64,000 nucleotides of DNA, taken from positions 10,598,790 through 10,662,789 of the forward strand of contig JAKZAN010000002.1 of NCBI GenBank assembly GCA_023053545.1. The letters run 5' to 3'. The notes under the pieces are model-generated. The model ran no database searches, was not told where the DNA came from, and was given only the letters and a program-made list of their open reading frames with translations. The position numbers and the translations under genes were made by a program. Shown here piece after piece: positions 46,601 through 61,600 of this stretch; the stretch's first letter is position 1, and the number at the start of each line of letters is the position of its first letter. The DNA comes from Lepidurus packardi (lineage: Eukaryota > Arthropoda > Branchiopoda > Notostraca > Triopsidae).

Positions 46601-49600
46601 AGCAGTAAAGGAGGTTGTCTGTATTGGATTTAAAACTGTTGATGTTGCTGCAGTTTGCGTCTGCGTTTTTCTTGCCTTGTTTCTTGAGTTTCGTTGCCGA
46701 ATACGGCAGCTGAAACGGGTATTAGGCGATACCATTATCTTCGTTTGATGTTTCGTATTGAGGTGCTTCTTGGCACGCCATGTGTCTTCTTCTTCTTTTC
46801 TTTTTATTCTAAGTTGGAGTGCAGCTTTGTTTAGCAACTTGGGCTGCAGCATGGCGGTCGCTTCTTTGTTTTTACGTGTCTCTTCACAAAGCGTTCGTTT
46901 AGTTAGTGACTTGAAACGCTTAAACGCTGATTAGCGTGTGCAGTTGAGCGTTGAGCTCTTCTGACGCGCTGATACCTCTTAGAAACAAAAATTGAAATTA
47001 AAAAAAGCCAAAAGGGAAGAAAAGCTTTTGAAAAAATCGCTGTGTCTTCCCAAGGAGCAGCAATGTGTAGCACATTGGAGCTTGGGTAATACGTGGATCC
47101 AGTCCGACTTGTTTGACTCCGACTTCCATGGCTACGACTACACCTTCATTGGGGACAGTTACTTCAGAGCGTAATGGATTACCAACTGTGGCGTGTGTTC
47201 ACCGTTTCTATACCGTTCAGAAGGATTTTTGATTAGACTTGGTACCAGGCCTTACCCCGCAGAGAATTACAGCCTGTTGGAGGGGATATAATCGGCGAGA
47301 TAAAGCTTGTGCGATCCATCGTCCATAACTGGAACAGTGAACCTCCTGGCGTGCACGTAATAGGTTTTTCCCCCCGTGCGGTATCCAACCGCATGAGTGA
47401 TGCTTGCTATGTGCCTGCTGTCACGCGCCACGACTACTGGTCGTTTTTAGTGCAACCAACGTGGACACAAACATTCTCAGCGAGGACTAGTGGAGAGTTC
47501 CCAACGGCTAGGATTGGGATCTCCCACGGCTCCGAGGCAGAAGCGAGGGCCTTCCGGCGTCCCTCGCCGTACCAAGGCCTCAGGATCAGCCGGACTTCGT
47601 CGTCGTCCGCGCAAAAAGAGGCTGGGTGTGGTGACGTCCGGCCGAAGTCACCGTCAGTACCGCAACGGCGTCAGTCTGGCGACCATTCCGAAGTACCCGT
47701 ATGTCCCCGACCCTTTTGTCACAAGCGCCCGGCTTCTGCAGCAGCGCTCGACCAATACTCCGCCCTTCTCTCCACCGCCACTGCAGGACGTATGCATGAC
47801 CGGATCCATTTTACCACCGCCGCTTGCTGCTGCCTCCCAAATGCGGAGGTCTGGGTCTGACTCGGATTCTGACAGCGTCAGTTTGCCCAGCAGTCTGGGT
47901 CATCGCAGTCTCGATCGCCGAAGTCATCGCAGTGGCACAGGGACGGGGACCGCTACACCAGGCTCCGCCTCGGGGGCAGTTGGGGTGACTTTACCGCGGC
48001 CGACCAGCCGAGGACCTCCTCACGGCAAGGCAACTCCAACCGGGCCGCCCGGGGGGATCTTAGGATGGGGATCAGCCACCATGTCGCGGGCGATTCCCGT
48101 TCCAATCCCTTTACCTCCCCCGCACGCTCTTCCCGATGGGTCTATGATGGGGTCCTTACCTTTGGGCGCAGGGTCACTACCGCGAACATCGGCCTTGGGA
48201 ACGGTGGGAAGTGGCAAGCACCGGTGGATCAGCCATAACGGGCGACCGGCTGAAGGATTGAGCCGGTTCCGAGGACCGGATTTGGATCAGGAAGCTCACG
48301 ACGCGGCCATTAATGATAGGTAGGCTTGGGTTTGGTTTGGGGAGGGGGCCACGAGGCACAAGGAATAAAATTATTAAATGATTTCAGTTACATTTTGTAA
48401 AGTGTTTTTCCAGTTCTGTTCCAGTTCTGACCCAGTTAAATCTCAGACGAAGCCCATTTGGTGTCCTCCAAAAAGTGTGCAAGCGATGTAGCTTTCGTTC
48501 TCTTTCTTATCCCACGAGTCTCGTCGTTGGGTTTCCCTCTTCAGTTTACCCAAGTTCGTTCAAGTTCGTTGGCGTTGCTGCTCAGAGACCCCCGTGTAAC
48601 TGCATATTGAAAGGCAGCCATGTCCATTGGCGAACGTTTTTGTGTGGGGGAGAGCGGACGGCATCTGTCTCCTATAGGTCATAGAGAAGCGGAACGAGTG
48701 CTAAAACGACCCAAAACAAGCGCGGTACTCCCCATACCGAGGAAAATAAGCTGACTGAGCCCATCTCTTTCTACGACTTTCGGCTACGTTATTTTGCTCC
48801 TCCGTGCGTGGCTCACTGTTTCACTAGAGACCAGCGTCCTACACGACAATCTGGGTTTAAAGGGCTTTTTTGGTATATTTCTTCCATGTGCTGTTTATTT
48901 CAGCTTCACGAAACTGGGTCATGCAGCTTGATCAAAGTTTCGTCTAGCTTAAAGGAGGAGATTCATGATCCCTTAGCGTAGCATTTTTTGTAAATTTTAT
49001 TTTTTCTACCAGGTCGTCGGCAAAGTTTTCGATTGAAGACTTTTTCTTATTCCCGGGAACTTTGCTGTTCGATCGTTAAGAAGGACGGGCGTTAAGACAA
49101 ACTTGATAATGTGCTGTAAATCTTGCAGTAGCCCTGACCGCTTAGTTCCCCAGATACCCACTTCTGTCGTGGGACTAAGCATCAATCTTTTAACTTTTCG
49201 CCCCTTTGTTCCCCCCCATTTACTTCTTTCTTTTCATCCCAACCCGTCTTTCTTGCTAATAGCACAAACCGAACGACCAATATAACCGGAGAAGAGACTT
49301 GTCATGGCATCTTGACCCCACGGGTGAGCTCTATTTGCGTAGGGGACGAGGGCGAAGGCGGGGGCGGGAACAAGTTAGCCGTTCTCCATGAATCTCCATT
49401 TCTATTTGCAAGTAGTCACTTTCAAAGACAAAGTAACAGCTATTTACAGACTTCTTTTGTTTCTGGAAGTAGTTCAATCTTGGGACAAAATTAACAAGTA
49501 ATTCAAGTTGACCGAGTAGCAAAGAGCCATTACGTGAAAGTTCAAGATAATGGGAGACTTCCCATCGCTCCCGTGTAATAGGTCAACCGTGAAGAGAGCA

Positions 49601-52600
49601 GAACGTTAGCGGTACATGCAAATCCTTGTAAATTAGGTTGGCTCGTGACGTCATATCACATTGAATGGCATCAACCTCTCGTCCTGTCTATATACAACTC
49701 CGATACAGTAAGTTATTCCGTCTTCTCGAGGAAAGGAAAGGAACCGTAAAGAAAAGTAAACCTCGCCTCTGACAAAGGAAAGATTAGGATTATAGCCCAT
49801 GTAAGAACTATGGGTGATTCAGATTCGTCGAATTTCTTGCAAAATTGTGATTGAAACGAAAATCTTGCAATCAGATATCTTCAGTTCGTCGATTTGGAAT
49901 AATATGGAATGGTTAAAAAGCGTAGCGGTGATTATATGAGTGCTATTTTGACGAATATGATGGAAGCCAATTATCTAATCATATTTTCTATCTTTTGGCA
50001 TTGCTGCTCGCAATTATGGGACAGCCAAGAGGCGTTGGAGTCTGGGTAACTATCGCATTATTGTTATCTAGCTTGCCTGTGGTGACAAATTTTAATTCAT
50101 TTTTAGCCGTTTCTTGAGTTAAGCGTTTCTTGAAAAGTTATGGTTTTTTAAAGCATTTCAGAGTAGTTTGCCGAGAGCGCGCCCAGCTTTGAATGAGGGA
50201 GTTCAAGCTTGAGCCAAACGATTTTCGAGTCATTCGGACGAGCATTTCCGCCTCTTAAAAGTTTGTTTCTTCTCCTGGCAAGGTCTTTGATAATTGCCTA
50301 GCGTTTAAGTGATGCCTTACTTTTGGAGACATAACATCCTAATGGGCTTATTAAACCAAATCAAAGTTTGGCTCACGAAGGATATTTTCTGTAAAAAAAG
50401 CAAGAAGAAGCTTCTAATTACTTTTCAGTTTTCCTTTTATCTCTGTCCATTAAAAACTTCATTTTTGACACTTCTTGTCTTAAAAATTGCTGAAAGTAGG
50501 ATCGATTAGATACTGTACTACCCCTTCCAAAGAAATAAAAGCTGCCGACCGAGATAAGACCAAAACCGGAATAACGCTAAGAATCGTGGTCAGTTGACGG
50601 TTCCTGATAACCGTTCACTTTTCATTATTGCTTCGTTGCACCAGTGGCCAAGCAGGCCGAACCCCGGCCTGACAGTAAAGGGTAACGTCGTAGCTTTTAC
50701 TTTTTACGGTATGGTATTGTACAGTAAAGAGCTCCAAATTACTTGATTGAATTCGGATCCAATGCTGCTCTCCCTCTTTCAAACAGTGCATTACAGTCTT
50801 AAGTCTATTTGCCAGTATACTAGGATCATTTCGCAGACAGGGGATGGCTCAGATTAACGTCTTGTATTTTGGTCGAGCTGGAACTAACTGCAGTACATCG
50901 ACTGAAAGCCAGCGGACAGGCGGAATATTTGAGCGATTCTCTTGCCATAAACCACTGTTCTCAGCTTGCAGTAGTTTTATAGGGCGAACATAACATTGCG
51001 GAGGACGTTTACAATGAAGGTTAAACGTATCGACGCGTTAAGAATTTACTAACGGCATGGTTTTCCTATCATTATGAAACGGTTACGTATAATGTACATT
51101 TCTTATGGAATTTTGCGTTGGCCTCATAGAGTGCTTTTGTTCCTTTTCGTTGTCAATCGCCCATGATCGCTATGATTACTATGTGTTGCGTGTCTCCCGG
51201 AGCGTGTGTTTTTTATCGTAGCCTTTCGCTCTTTTTCTGGATTTCTTCGCCTGTCCTGTTGGATCACATGGGGCGGTTCTCATCCCCAAAGACTTCAGAC
51301 GCAATTGACTATGATGAATTTGGGCGTGGCTGGAGGGACAGGCTCGGAAGATTTGCTGCTCGGAGGTCCGTCGCCCATGCTACCTCTGATGTCCCTGGGT
51401 CCGATGGTACTTCACTCGGTACATTCGTCACAAGACGTCCAAGTGCCCATACCAGTTTGCCCGGCTCTCTGCGAAATCCGGAGTCAGTTGCAGGAATTAA
51501 CTCGCTCGGTGGAAACGTGTCAAAGCGAAGTTAGTGAAATGAAGCGAGATATGGTAGCCATCCGGCATGACGTCGAAACAGTCCACCAAGTCAAGGAAGA
51601 GATCGAAGAACTAAGGGAATGCGTGGATCGCCTGGAAGAGCAAAGTCGGCGAAGGAAACTTCGACTCCTCGAACAGGTTAGCCTGATAACCCTCTCCCGT
51701 ACCATCCATTTTTTTTACATTCGCCGATCGACTTGATCACGGAAATGGAAGTAAAATACTCGTGTCAAATTTCGGCCGAGAACTGGCTTCAGTTATAAAA
51801 ATTCGCTTCTTTCCACGACCAATATTTTTGCATAACTTTCTGCATTGGAGCTACGTTGTGTCTAGGGAAGTTAGCGCATTCGCCATTCATAGCCGAGAAA
51901 ACGTTACAATTGAGAACGTTGCATATTTTTTTGGCGCATCCACTTGGATTCCAAACTTTATGAGCGGCTTTTGACGCTTTTGAGATTTTTTGAAGGGCCA
52001 AGAGAGTAACATCGAGTTCTGTCGTGGCGTTGCAAAGGGGTCGCTCATCAGGTCGTCACTCCAACCCCGTCTTTGCTTTAGTCGCTTGCCTCTGTATAGC
52101 CGCTGTATGCTTGCAGAGACGACAACTCAGTTTTGGAATTGCAGACTTCCGAATTATTGATTCGGAATACGAAAGTAGCTTCCAAAGAGGAGAGTAATTC
52201 TGCCACATTCGGGTACCACACCGTACCATCCTGTCCTGTGCGGTTTCCGAAAGCCCTGGGCAAATGCTGACGCGTATTACACTATAGACGTATGATAAGA
52301 AGTTGACTCAAGAAGTCCTTCGTACTTTCTTTTCCAATATTTATTTGTATTTTGTTAAGAAAATAAGACTGAAAGTGGCGCACTTTTGCCTCCTCCGTTC
52401 CCTATTGGTGTGGAATCCAGTGGCGTGCTTTCTTTACCAAACACAAATCGCTTTTCTGATCTCGTCTACTGCTATCTCCATGTCAGAATCCTGAGAGTCT
52501 TATAATGGAAAGAAAGATATGAAAAATTTGCAATCCCGGTTATGTGGATTGGCTGGGGGATCGGAATTTCCTTATAACCAAATTCTAATGAAGTTTGAGT

Positions 52601-55600
52601 TGGGCTGCTCGCGTGCGAGAGAAGAAATCGAGTCCCTTTGTTGGCTTCACATGCTTTAAGAAACCCGGAATAGAGCAATTGATGTTATTGAGCCAACTTT
52701 TAATAAAGAAAAAAACGAGTTTCAGAAATGTGAGGGGAGGGAGAGTATTATAAAAGAAATAGAGGAGGTTTGTGAGGAATCCGGAGACCGCAGCAACCTT
52801 TTCTGGTGCAAATGAACATCTCAGCAGGGCTTATATACTAGATCAATGAACCTTTATGAAAAAATTGCTAAGGACCACGCTGTTCAGACCAACAAGAAGA
52901 AAAAGGAAAAAGCAGCCCGAGCACTATAAAATCTGGCTCATGAAGCTATTCCTGAAGGGGTAGGAAAAAGGAACGTGAAAAGTAAAGAGTTACCCCCGCC
53001 GTCCTTAAGAAAAAGATTTTTCTTTTTTAATTTGCATTTTCCGTTTGCGTGCCAAACTTCTCCAACCATTTTCTTCACCACAGCACCCCGTCGTTCTTCA
53101 TACATATAACAGTTGTTTCTCAGTTTCCGTAAGTTTTATTAGACAGAGCTGTTGGACATACAAAAAAAGAAAAGGAATCAACAAACCGCTCAACTTTGCT
53201 AATCGCTTTTGTGCGTCCATTTTGGAGGCTTTGTTTACTTATCACTCCATCGTTTGTTTCGTCCACTTCCAAACGTGTAAAAGGGCAATGTCAACCAGAA
53301 TAACATGTTGAAATTTGGGTAGGTTCTTGTACGCTATATTATTTGGAGAACAATGAAATTTGTTTCAGAGTTTTGGGATTCGCCATTCACGAGTTGTTTG
53401 GCATTCAACTTTGGGTCATGAAGTCACACGACGTGTCACGATCGTTGACTAACAACGCTTTACCATGGTTACTGTTTACTTCCGAGTTTAAAAACGGGTA
53501 ACAAAGCCTCAGACAGTAATACCCGATATTACTGGTATGTCTGAGATGTCAGAAAGCCACGTGGTCCTATTTTCTTGCGTTTCGTTCATTCGTTATTTAA
53601 TAGCTTATTTACTACTTCACGCGTGAGGCAAAGAAACGAATAACTAAAAACTGTTTTTTTCCCTATTTTTTCCGACAATTTTTGGTGTCACTATTACTGT
53701 TTCATCTGTTAGGATATATCTATCGTTCCTAGTGAAAACCCTGCTAGGTATTCGTTATCAAGTCAAGCGTGCAAGTCAGAAGGAAGGGAGGAACTTTGGA
53801 TTCATCCAGATCTGTTGGAAGAAATTGAAACTTTCATATTGACGCCCTTCTTGTAGCTTTCCAGACTTAAGATTGGATTGGATTCTTCCAAGTACCGCGC
53901 GAGATATTGAATTCAGTTGACGAATTGAGACGGGAATTCCTTACATTTTGGTTTCTAGTAGGATAAGAGAAACGGAGCTTAGACTCCCAACAGACTTATG
54001 GGGGCATTTGGAGGCATACTTTACTTATAAATGGTCCATTTGCACAGTCCAACAGTTACATCTTTCCGAGCTACTTTTTAAAAAGAAGTTTTCTTCAAAC
54101 TTGAAGAAGAAAAGTTTGTCTTTTTCAGAAACTTTCTGAAATCGAACTGTCCTTTCTGACAGTGAAAAGCTGGGTATCGGGAGCCAGTATAGTTGTCTAA
54201 CATTTTTAACCAATATGCTTTATCCATCCTCTAAGACCACTTGTATGGGGTAAAAGGTCTGGGTTGGAGCTATGGTGAGTTTGTTTGGGCCTATAGTGTA
54301 TATGTTGAAACCACAAATTCACAACTTTTTATATATTTATATGTTTTCTGGAAGAAAAACCCACTTTTATTAACAGTAAACGAGAGAAATTATTCTTGAA
54401 TGTTTGAGAAGGAGGACCTCAAAACTAAACCCAAAGAAACCTTCGATATCTGGAAATAGCAGTAAAAGCAAAGTTGAAGAGCCGTGTGGGGACTCGAGGT
54501 TTCCTAATGGGACACACAACAGAAAGTATTCGTCCAGCGTCCCCGCCTGTCGTCGGCACTTCTTCCTTTCATTTTCTTTCTCGGCGTGTGTGCACTATAG
54601 TATACAGTGGAGGAGGCACCGGTTCAGCCGGTACACAAAGCGTTTAGGTTAACCAAGATGTTGGTTCCGTTTGGAGAGAGCAAATGAGCGTGCAAATGCC
54701 CCTTCCCACAAAAAAGCGTTTTATGGTTTCCACAGATAAAATAAGCAGAAATATTTAACAGAAATTATAAGTTTGCATGAGACCGGAGCAAGGTACAACA
54801 CTTTAGGGACCACAATCCTGCACGGAACCGCGAGACAAGAGCTGGATACAATTTTTTTTTTTAAAGAATGACTGTGTCCAAAAGAGGTCAGAAAAGGCAA
54901 GAAAGGAAGGAAGAAATTCCGCAATGCGTACAAGTGGAAAAGGTTTCTTTCTCAATGAGCCATAGCTGGAGGCTCGAATTCACCCCGTTTCGTAATAAAA
55001 CCCGAGCACCCGCGACGACCACGGCGACGTCAACGACGAAATGACTTTAGCCTTTACTTGACTTGGAGTCTCCGGATCTCCAAAGTCTCGCTCTACTTTC
55101 CCCCGAATAGAAGAACATGACTCTTGGTCCTCAGGGAGTGAGCCGTAGGTTATCCTACAAGATGAATAACCACTGTTACTCTAGGCCTATGTTACGTCAG
55201 CTTACTCATCAAACTTTCGATTCATGGCGTTCTCTATTCCCTGGTATTTTTTTAGAGGTGAAAATGGGGTATTCTCTGAGGGTCCACAATTTATTTCTGC
55301 GAGATTCTTTATGGTACTACTATCCCATCCAAGTTACAAGGTACCGACGTTTTGCCATAAGGTCAAGCGCTTTTTAAATTGGAGAGATAGTATGGAGGAA
55401 TTCCCATGTTTTCATTGTTGTTTCCATAATCTTACCTTAGATGTCACTTAAATCGTTTGCCATCATTTTGCGCCCAAGAGTCTCTCTGTTCTTGTATTGC
55501 AGTCCGTTCATTGCACCAATAGTCGGTATTGCCGTGAATTCAAAAGATAGAAAGGAAAATTACCCCGAAAGTCAAAGTTCAGTTAAGATTCACTTTGAGG

Positions 55601-58600
55601 AAAATCCCCATGTTTTCGTTCAATTGTTTCCAAAATCTTACCTTAGATGTCACATAGAGCGTTTGCCACCATTTTGCGTCCAAGAGTGTCTCAGTTCTTG
55701 TACTGCAGTACCAATCATTGCAACAATAATATAGCCCTGAAGTTAAAAGATAGAAAGAAAAATTACCCCGAAAATAGAAGTTCAATTAAGATTAACTTTG
55801 AGACAAGAACTATTACTTTTTTCATCATACTTACCAAATGTATTAAATCTAGTCCTTCGGAAGGGCAGATAAGTACAGATTGCAGTAAGAGCCTTGTCCG
55901 GGAATCGCTGCGCGCTTTGGCAATAATCAAAAGGAGGAAAAATCGGTGGATGAACATCACAGAGTCGTAAGAAGCAGTCGTCAAGGGTCAAGTATCAGCT
56001 AACGACTGCAGAAAGGTCAAGTCAAACGCTGCAGGTGACTCGAAGCTCTTTCACAAGGGTTCCTTGAGCCTTGATTTTATTTTCGTATTTTTCTGTTTTT
56101 GTATTCTATTTTATATCTGCTCTATTTACAAAAGCCACGAGCGGTCTTTTTTTTTGGTGGCAGCAAAACTCACGAAGGGGAAGCCGCTAGAAAAATAAAT
56201 TGCTATATATTCTTTTCGGCGTTCTGGGGGTGTAATCGATAAGGAGTATAGCTGAGAAACACCAATGAAATTTTTCTGCCAGGGCCCTTGGCACCCAAAA
56301 CGTGTCAGAGCAAGTGGGAGTAGTGAACTAAACCTAGTAGGACAAAAAGAACAGGCTCGTTCTGTTAACGTTAGCAGTTTTTGCTTCCACCCGGTTTGGG
56401 CTCGCCGATCCACTGGAACAAAAGTTTTCGGAGCATTTTAGGGCTTCGGGGGTGTTGGGAGAATTTGCAAGGGTAATGTCGTATAAGAAACGCATTTGTT
56501 GGAAGTTCCAGAATCAAAAAGCGTCGACAACGGTTGAGCATGTCAGATTGGATCGCATTCGGGAAAGCTTTTTGTCAAAGAATCGAGGGGAAAAGGACTT
56601 GCTGTGTGTATGACCCTTTGGAAGGAAAAAATAAAATAAAAATCATCTTGTCTTCCCTTCACAGGATTTGGGGTTTTATTCCAGACTATTTTTTCTTTGT
56701 CTTGCACAAATATTCTTCGAATGGGCTGTAAAAGAGAAAAGCAAAAGAACAGCGAGATTGTAAAGGGATTGCGGATTCAGGTCCTTTCCCTTAGCTCAAC
56801 GATGTTCTTCTCATGTTGTTTTTTCCCCCTTCACTGATAGACTGGAATTTGGTTTAACATTCACGGATTCTGTTTTGTGTTTTGCCTTGCAGGGGTTGAC
56901 GTGTTTTCTATCCTACGCCATCTTCGCGGCCGTCCTGGGCATGCTCCAATTTGGGTATAATACGGGCGTTATTAATGCACCACAGAGCGTAAGCCTATTT
57001 TTATGTTTACCTTTCTTACATAAAAGTTGCTTAAAAAATAGTATTTTTTTTTACTCGGAAATCTTTAATGCAGTCTTTACCTCACAGGTTATCGAGCAGT
57101 TCATCCAGGATGCCTACTTAAGCCGATACGGGATCTATATGGAGGAGAAAACCGCCAAAATTGTGTTCTCCATTGCCGTAGCCATGTTTGCTGTCGGAGG
57201 AATGATCGGTGGTTTCATTGGAGGCTTTGTAGCCAATCGATACGGCAGGTATGAGTTGTTATTGATAGTCTTACGGGTCTTACTGGCCGTATATCTTCAG
57301 GATATATTGTAATAGTAAAATTCCGTGTTACGACAGCACGATTATCGAATTATGCCACGAAGAAAGTCGCTAAAAAATGACACGTCTTTCTTAAGAAAAT
57401 TGGATTCAGTCATTGCAATTTTATTTTTTTGCAGCTTTCTATCTTGCAGGTTAAAAAAAGCCCATTAAATTCTAGATTTCTAGATCCAATTTTCCGAGTG
57501 AACAAACTTTTGGGGCGAAATACTTTAAAGCTTCTACCACTTCTACGGGGTACTTAAGTTAGATTTCTTAATGTTCCTCGTTGACCAGGCAATCTCCCAG
57601 ATCCTCTTCTCGGCCCGTGTTCTAAATAACTTTAAAGCAAGCCGCTTTTTTTGAAGAATTTCTTTCCTTTTTTATTATTATTCGAAGCGTGACATGGGTT
57701 ATGAAAGTTGCTGTACTGGTCGTTTCATTGCCTACCCCATAGGAAACGCGGTTTGCTGCTCAATAACATCGCTGGAGTACTGGGCGCGTGTTTCATGGGC
57801 TTCTCCAAGTACCCCAATTCTTACGAGATGCTCATCCTAGGCAGGCTATTTATTGGATTTAACTGCGGTAAGCATACATATAAGTCACTCCGTACATATT
57901 GGCCGTATGTATCATGGAAAGGGGAATAGGATACATATGTACCCTTTTTGTATATTGAATTCATGGTAATTTACTTTTAAAATTTACCTTTTTTCCCTCC
58001 TTCTAGGGTTGAATACGTCACTGGTACCCATGTATATTTCGGAAATTGCGCCCTTGACACTACGAGGCGGCCTAGGAACCGTGAATCAGCTGGGTGTAAC
58101 GGTGGGAATGCTCATATCTCAGGTGCTAGGCATTGAACAAGTGCTAGGCACCAAAGATGGATGGCCCTTATTGTTAGGTATGTTTCTGTTTCTGTTCATT
58201 TTCCAAGCAATTTAGTTACTTTTGGTGTGCTGGAGGGCAGGGGAGGAATAATTTTTCTTATGAGGAGTTTGCATGTTTGGGGGCATATGATGGATGGGTT
58301 TATTCTCAAGTTGAGTTTGCGGGGCGAGTGCCTTTTATTAGTTGATATAATTTGTTTCACTCTTTCTCGTCTATTTTTTTCCTTTTTACTCCCCTTCGGG
58401 ACTGCAGGTTTGGCCGTCGTTCCGTCGTTGTTGCAGTTAATACTCTTCTCGGTTTGTCCAGAGTCGCCACGCTATCTCTTAATCACCCAAAACCGCGAGG
58501 AGGAGGCACGGAAAGGTAAAATGAAAAAATCTATCTAGATATAGATATACACAGACAAAAAGTTCCTATCTTTACGTTTAGCTGAGTTAGTTTTACTTCT

Positions 58601-61600
58601 TTGTTTTGAGAGAAGGGCTGTATTTCTTTCTTTGGTGAGGTGCGTCGTTTATGTCAGTGTTGGAGTTAAACTAATCGTTTTGTTCCGAATAGCGTTAAGA
58701 CGATTGCGGGCTTGTTCCCAAATTGAAGAAGACGTGGAAGAAATGCGAGCTGAAGAACGAGCACAAGAAGCAGAAGCACGCATTTCGATGAAAGAACTTA
58801 TTTTATCCCGAAATCTGCGTAAGCCTTTGGTGATTGGCGTCGTGATGCAACTTTCTCAACAATTGTCAGGCATCAATGCTGTAAGTTTACTTCTTCCAAA
58901 AGAATGAGACAGTTTTTTCAGTCTTTGTTGAGACACTTTTTTGTACTCCCTAATATTACCATTTTCTGTTTATTCAACAAAACTTCTAAAGTACTTCTGT
59001 ACACGTTTTCTGTATTGCATTTGTGCCGCCTATCAACATTAATTGGATTCGTTTTTATGTAGGTGTTTTATTATTCAACAACTTTGTTCAAAAGTGCTGG
59101 CTTAAAGGAGGATGCCGCCAAGTATGCCACCATTGGCATTGGTGCTATTATGGTTGTTATGACGCTGATATCCATTCCTCTAATGGACAAAGCTGGCAGA
59201 CGTACACTCCATTTATGGGGTCTGGGCGGCATGTTCATCTTCTCAATATTCATCACAATATCCCTTCTCGTCAAAGTAAGTACAGGCGACGTTTGCGTGC
59301 GTTTGTGGGTTTTTAGAGTAAAAAGTAACGACGTAAACGAGGCTCGTTTGCTTTGTGAACTTAATAAGCAAAAGTAATGGCCTCGCTCTTTTTACCTCTC
59401 TTTTTCTTTATGGCTCTCTCTCCCTTCTTTGCCTGTGTCGAGTGCTTTTCCTCGACAACGCACACGAAATAGAATTTGCTTGCTAGTAAAAGAGGTCGGT
59501 TTACATGTGCGTCGTGGGCAAAAGTTTTCTAAAGATTCCAAGCTATGATATTAATATGAGTAAAGCTCTGGAATGTCATTCTCTTAAAGGTTTCTGGGTT
59601 TACTCCTCATCCTAACAAAAATTTCAGGTTTAAAGATTTTCCTAGGTTTACACAGTATAGTAAGAAGGGTATCTTCCAATTGAAACGTTTTGGACCAACA
59701 TTTTTAGTCCAAGAGTAGATTCGGGTAAAAGGCCAGATTATCAAAGGGTAAATTAGGAAACCTCCCAGTGCAGTTCAAAAAAGCTATCGGCGGTTTACAA
59801 ACCGCAATGCAGGTCGGATCTTATGGCAGTCAAATTACGGTAACAACGGTACCCGAGAGAAAGGCCGCCAATCCCTCGTTCTGTGGATGTTTTGTTCGCT
59901 GAGCGGACCCTTCTTCTACTAGGTTAGGATTGTCTACTTAGGGTACGATGGGCAAGTCCGTGAATCTATCCTTCTTATGTTCGTAAGTACCCACAGAACT
60001 TCTCGAGACCGAGTGCCTTTATATAGAAGATACTTTACATGGAAGATGCCCTTACTATCCTACTGTGTAAACCGATATACCGTTGTAAATATGATAAAAG
60101 GCAAAAAAGTGCTCTCGCCAACTGAGGTTAACTGATATGTGCATTGGAGCTTGTCAAGCTGCAGTTTAGAAACGGTTTCTTTTTTAGTATCAGTACTAAA
60201 ACTTGGTAATCGAATGTCTCCTTATTTCGTCCAATTTATTCTTTGTATGTTTCTGGTACTAGGACCTCATTGATTGGGTGAGTTACGTAGCCGTGGTGGC
60301 AACGTTGTGCTTTGTCGTCTTCTTCGCAGTTGGACCAGGCTCAATTCCTTGGATGATAACAGCAGAATTGTTCTCTCAAGGCCCTAGACCAGCTGCCATG
60401 TCCATTGCAGTCTTGGTTAACTGGACGGCTAACTTTGCCGTCGGATTCGGCTTCCCAAGCATGCAGGTATAGTACTAAAGACCAGCTATACACTCTTATT
60501 GCTGTCTTTATCATGAGCGGAATCCTCCGCTTCTCCGCGGAGCGTCAGCAAGTGTTCACAGTCTTAAAAGCACGTAATTTTTACCATGTAGGTGGGGCTG
60601 GAGAACTATACTTTCCTGCCGTTCAGCGTCCTTTTGGCCGTGTTTTGGGTCTTCACGTACAAAAAAGTGCCCGAGACGCGCAACAAAACCTTCGAAGAAA
60701 TCTCCGCACTCTTCAGGAAGTCAGACAGGTACGATTTTATTTCCTATTCTAGTTTATGGTAGACGCTTTTGTGTTACTTGGTAACAAAAAACGGTAAAAA
60801 TAGTCTCTGTGAAGCAGAGACGAGAAAATCATTTTCCTTTCAATTTTGATTTTTGGTTACTGTTCGGCCAAAAAAGAGAGAATGAGCGAATGTCGAGATG
60901 AAACTTATCAAGTAGAAAGGCTTATTGTTGGTATTCGGTTACAAAAGTGAAATGAAGTCCCCGTGTGGGACTTCAGTCGCTTTTTCTTCTTTTGCCTGCG
61001 AAACGTTTGGTATTTATGTGCTTGGCATGGGTTTTTGTTGTGTGCAGACGCTATTCCAGCTGCCAGCCTGATCCTGACAAAGCCTTGTATGATAATCAAT
61101 CCAACCAAGCCCGTGAAGAAAAAGTTTCCTCCCTCTGAACATGCAGCCTATCAGATATTCCAATCCTTGCGAAATTTTCCCTTGGGGATATTCCAAAATG
61201 CCTGATGTGTATTTCCATCCGCCGAGTTTTGCGTAGATATTGTAATATTCTGAGTATATACGGGACCAATTGTTTCGTACGTTTGTCCCTCCTTTGAGTA
61301 CGCCATAATTTTTATGCAATGTCTTTATTGTCGGAGATTTTGTATTTGGTTTGGAATCATTGTTTACTATGTATTTTCCCGTATATTGCATCATGAAAGC
61401 CCTGCTTTTCGTTTTTACTCGGCTGACAGTCTTTTGGCCTTTTTTTATTCGGCACGGTCTTTAAACCCTGATAAGATATATCATTTTGGGTTATTTTCAG
61501 TTGCGGATACTGAATTCGGATTGGAGCTAGTAGTCTCATTGGCGGCGTTTCCATTGCGTTATTGTTTTTCAAAAATAATAAGTAAATGCAAAGCAGAGTT

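Larger units (their letters stand above)
43697..47392. other. GLUT intron 1, left part
   Basis: Non-coding intron sequence with the three tandem arrays listed separately. A GC-richer block at 45000-45450 may be regulatory, but no motif decides this. Confidence 0.4.

Noticed and set aside
51163..51534. 123-codon ORF overlapping the coiled-coil exon
   Set aside because: Other frame of the same DNA; the coiled-coil frame has heptads and in-phase splice sites, this one does not.
55224..55991. Several overlapping ORFs on both strands
   Set aside because: They repeat with the 204-base tandem duplication and have no protein features.
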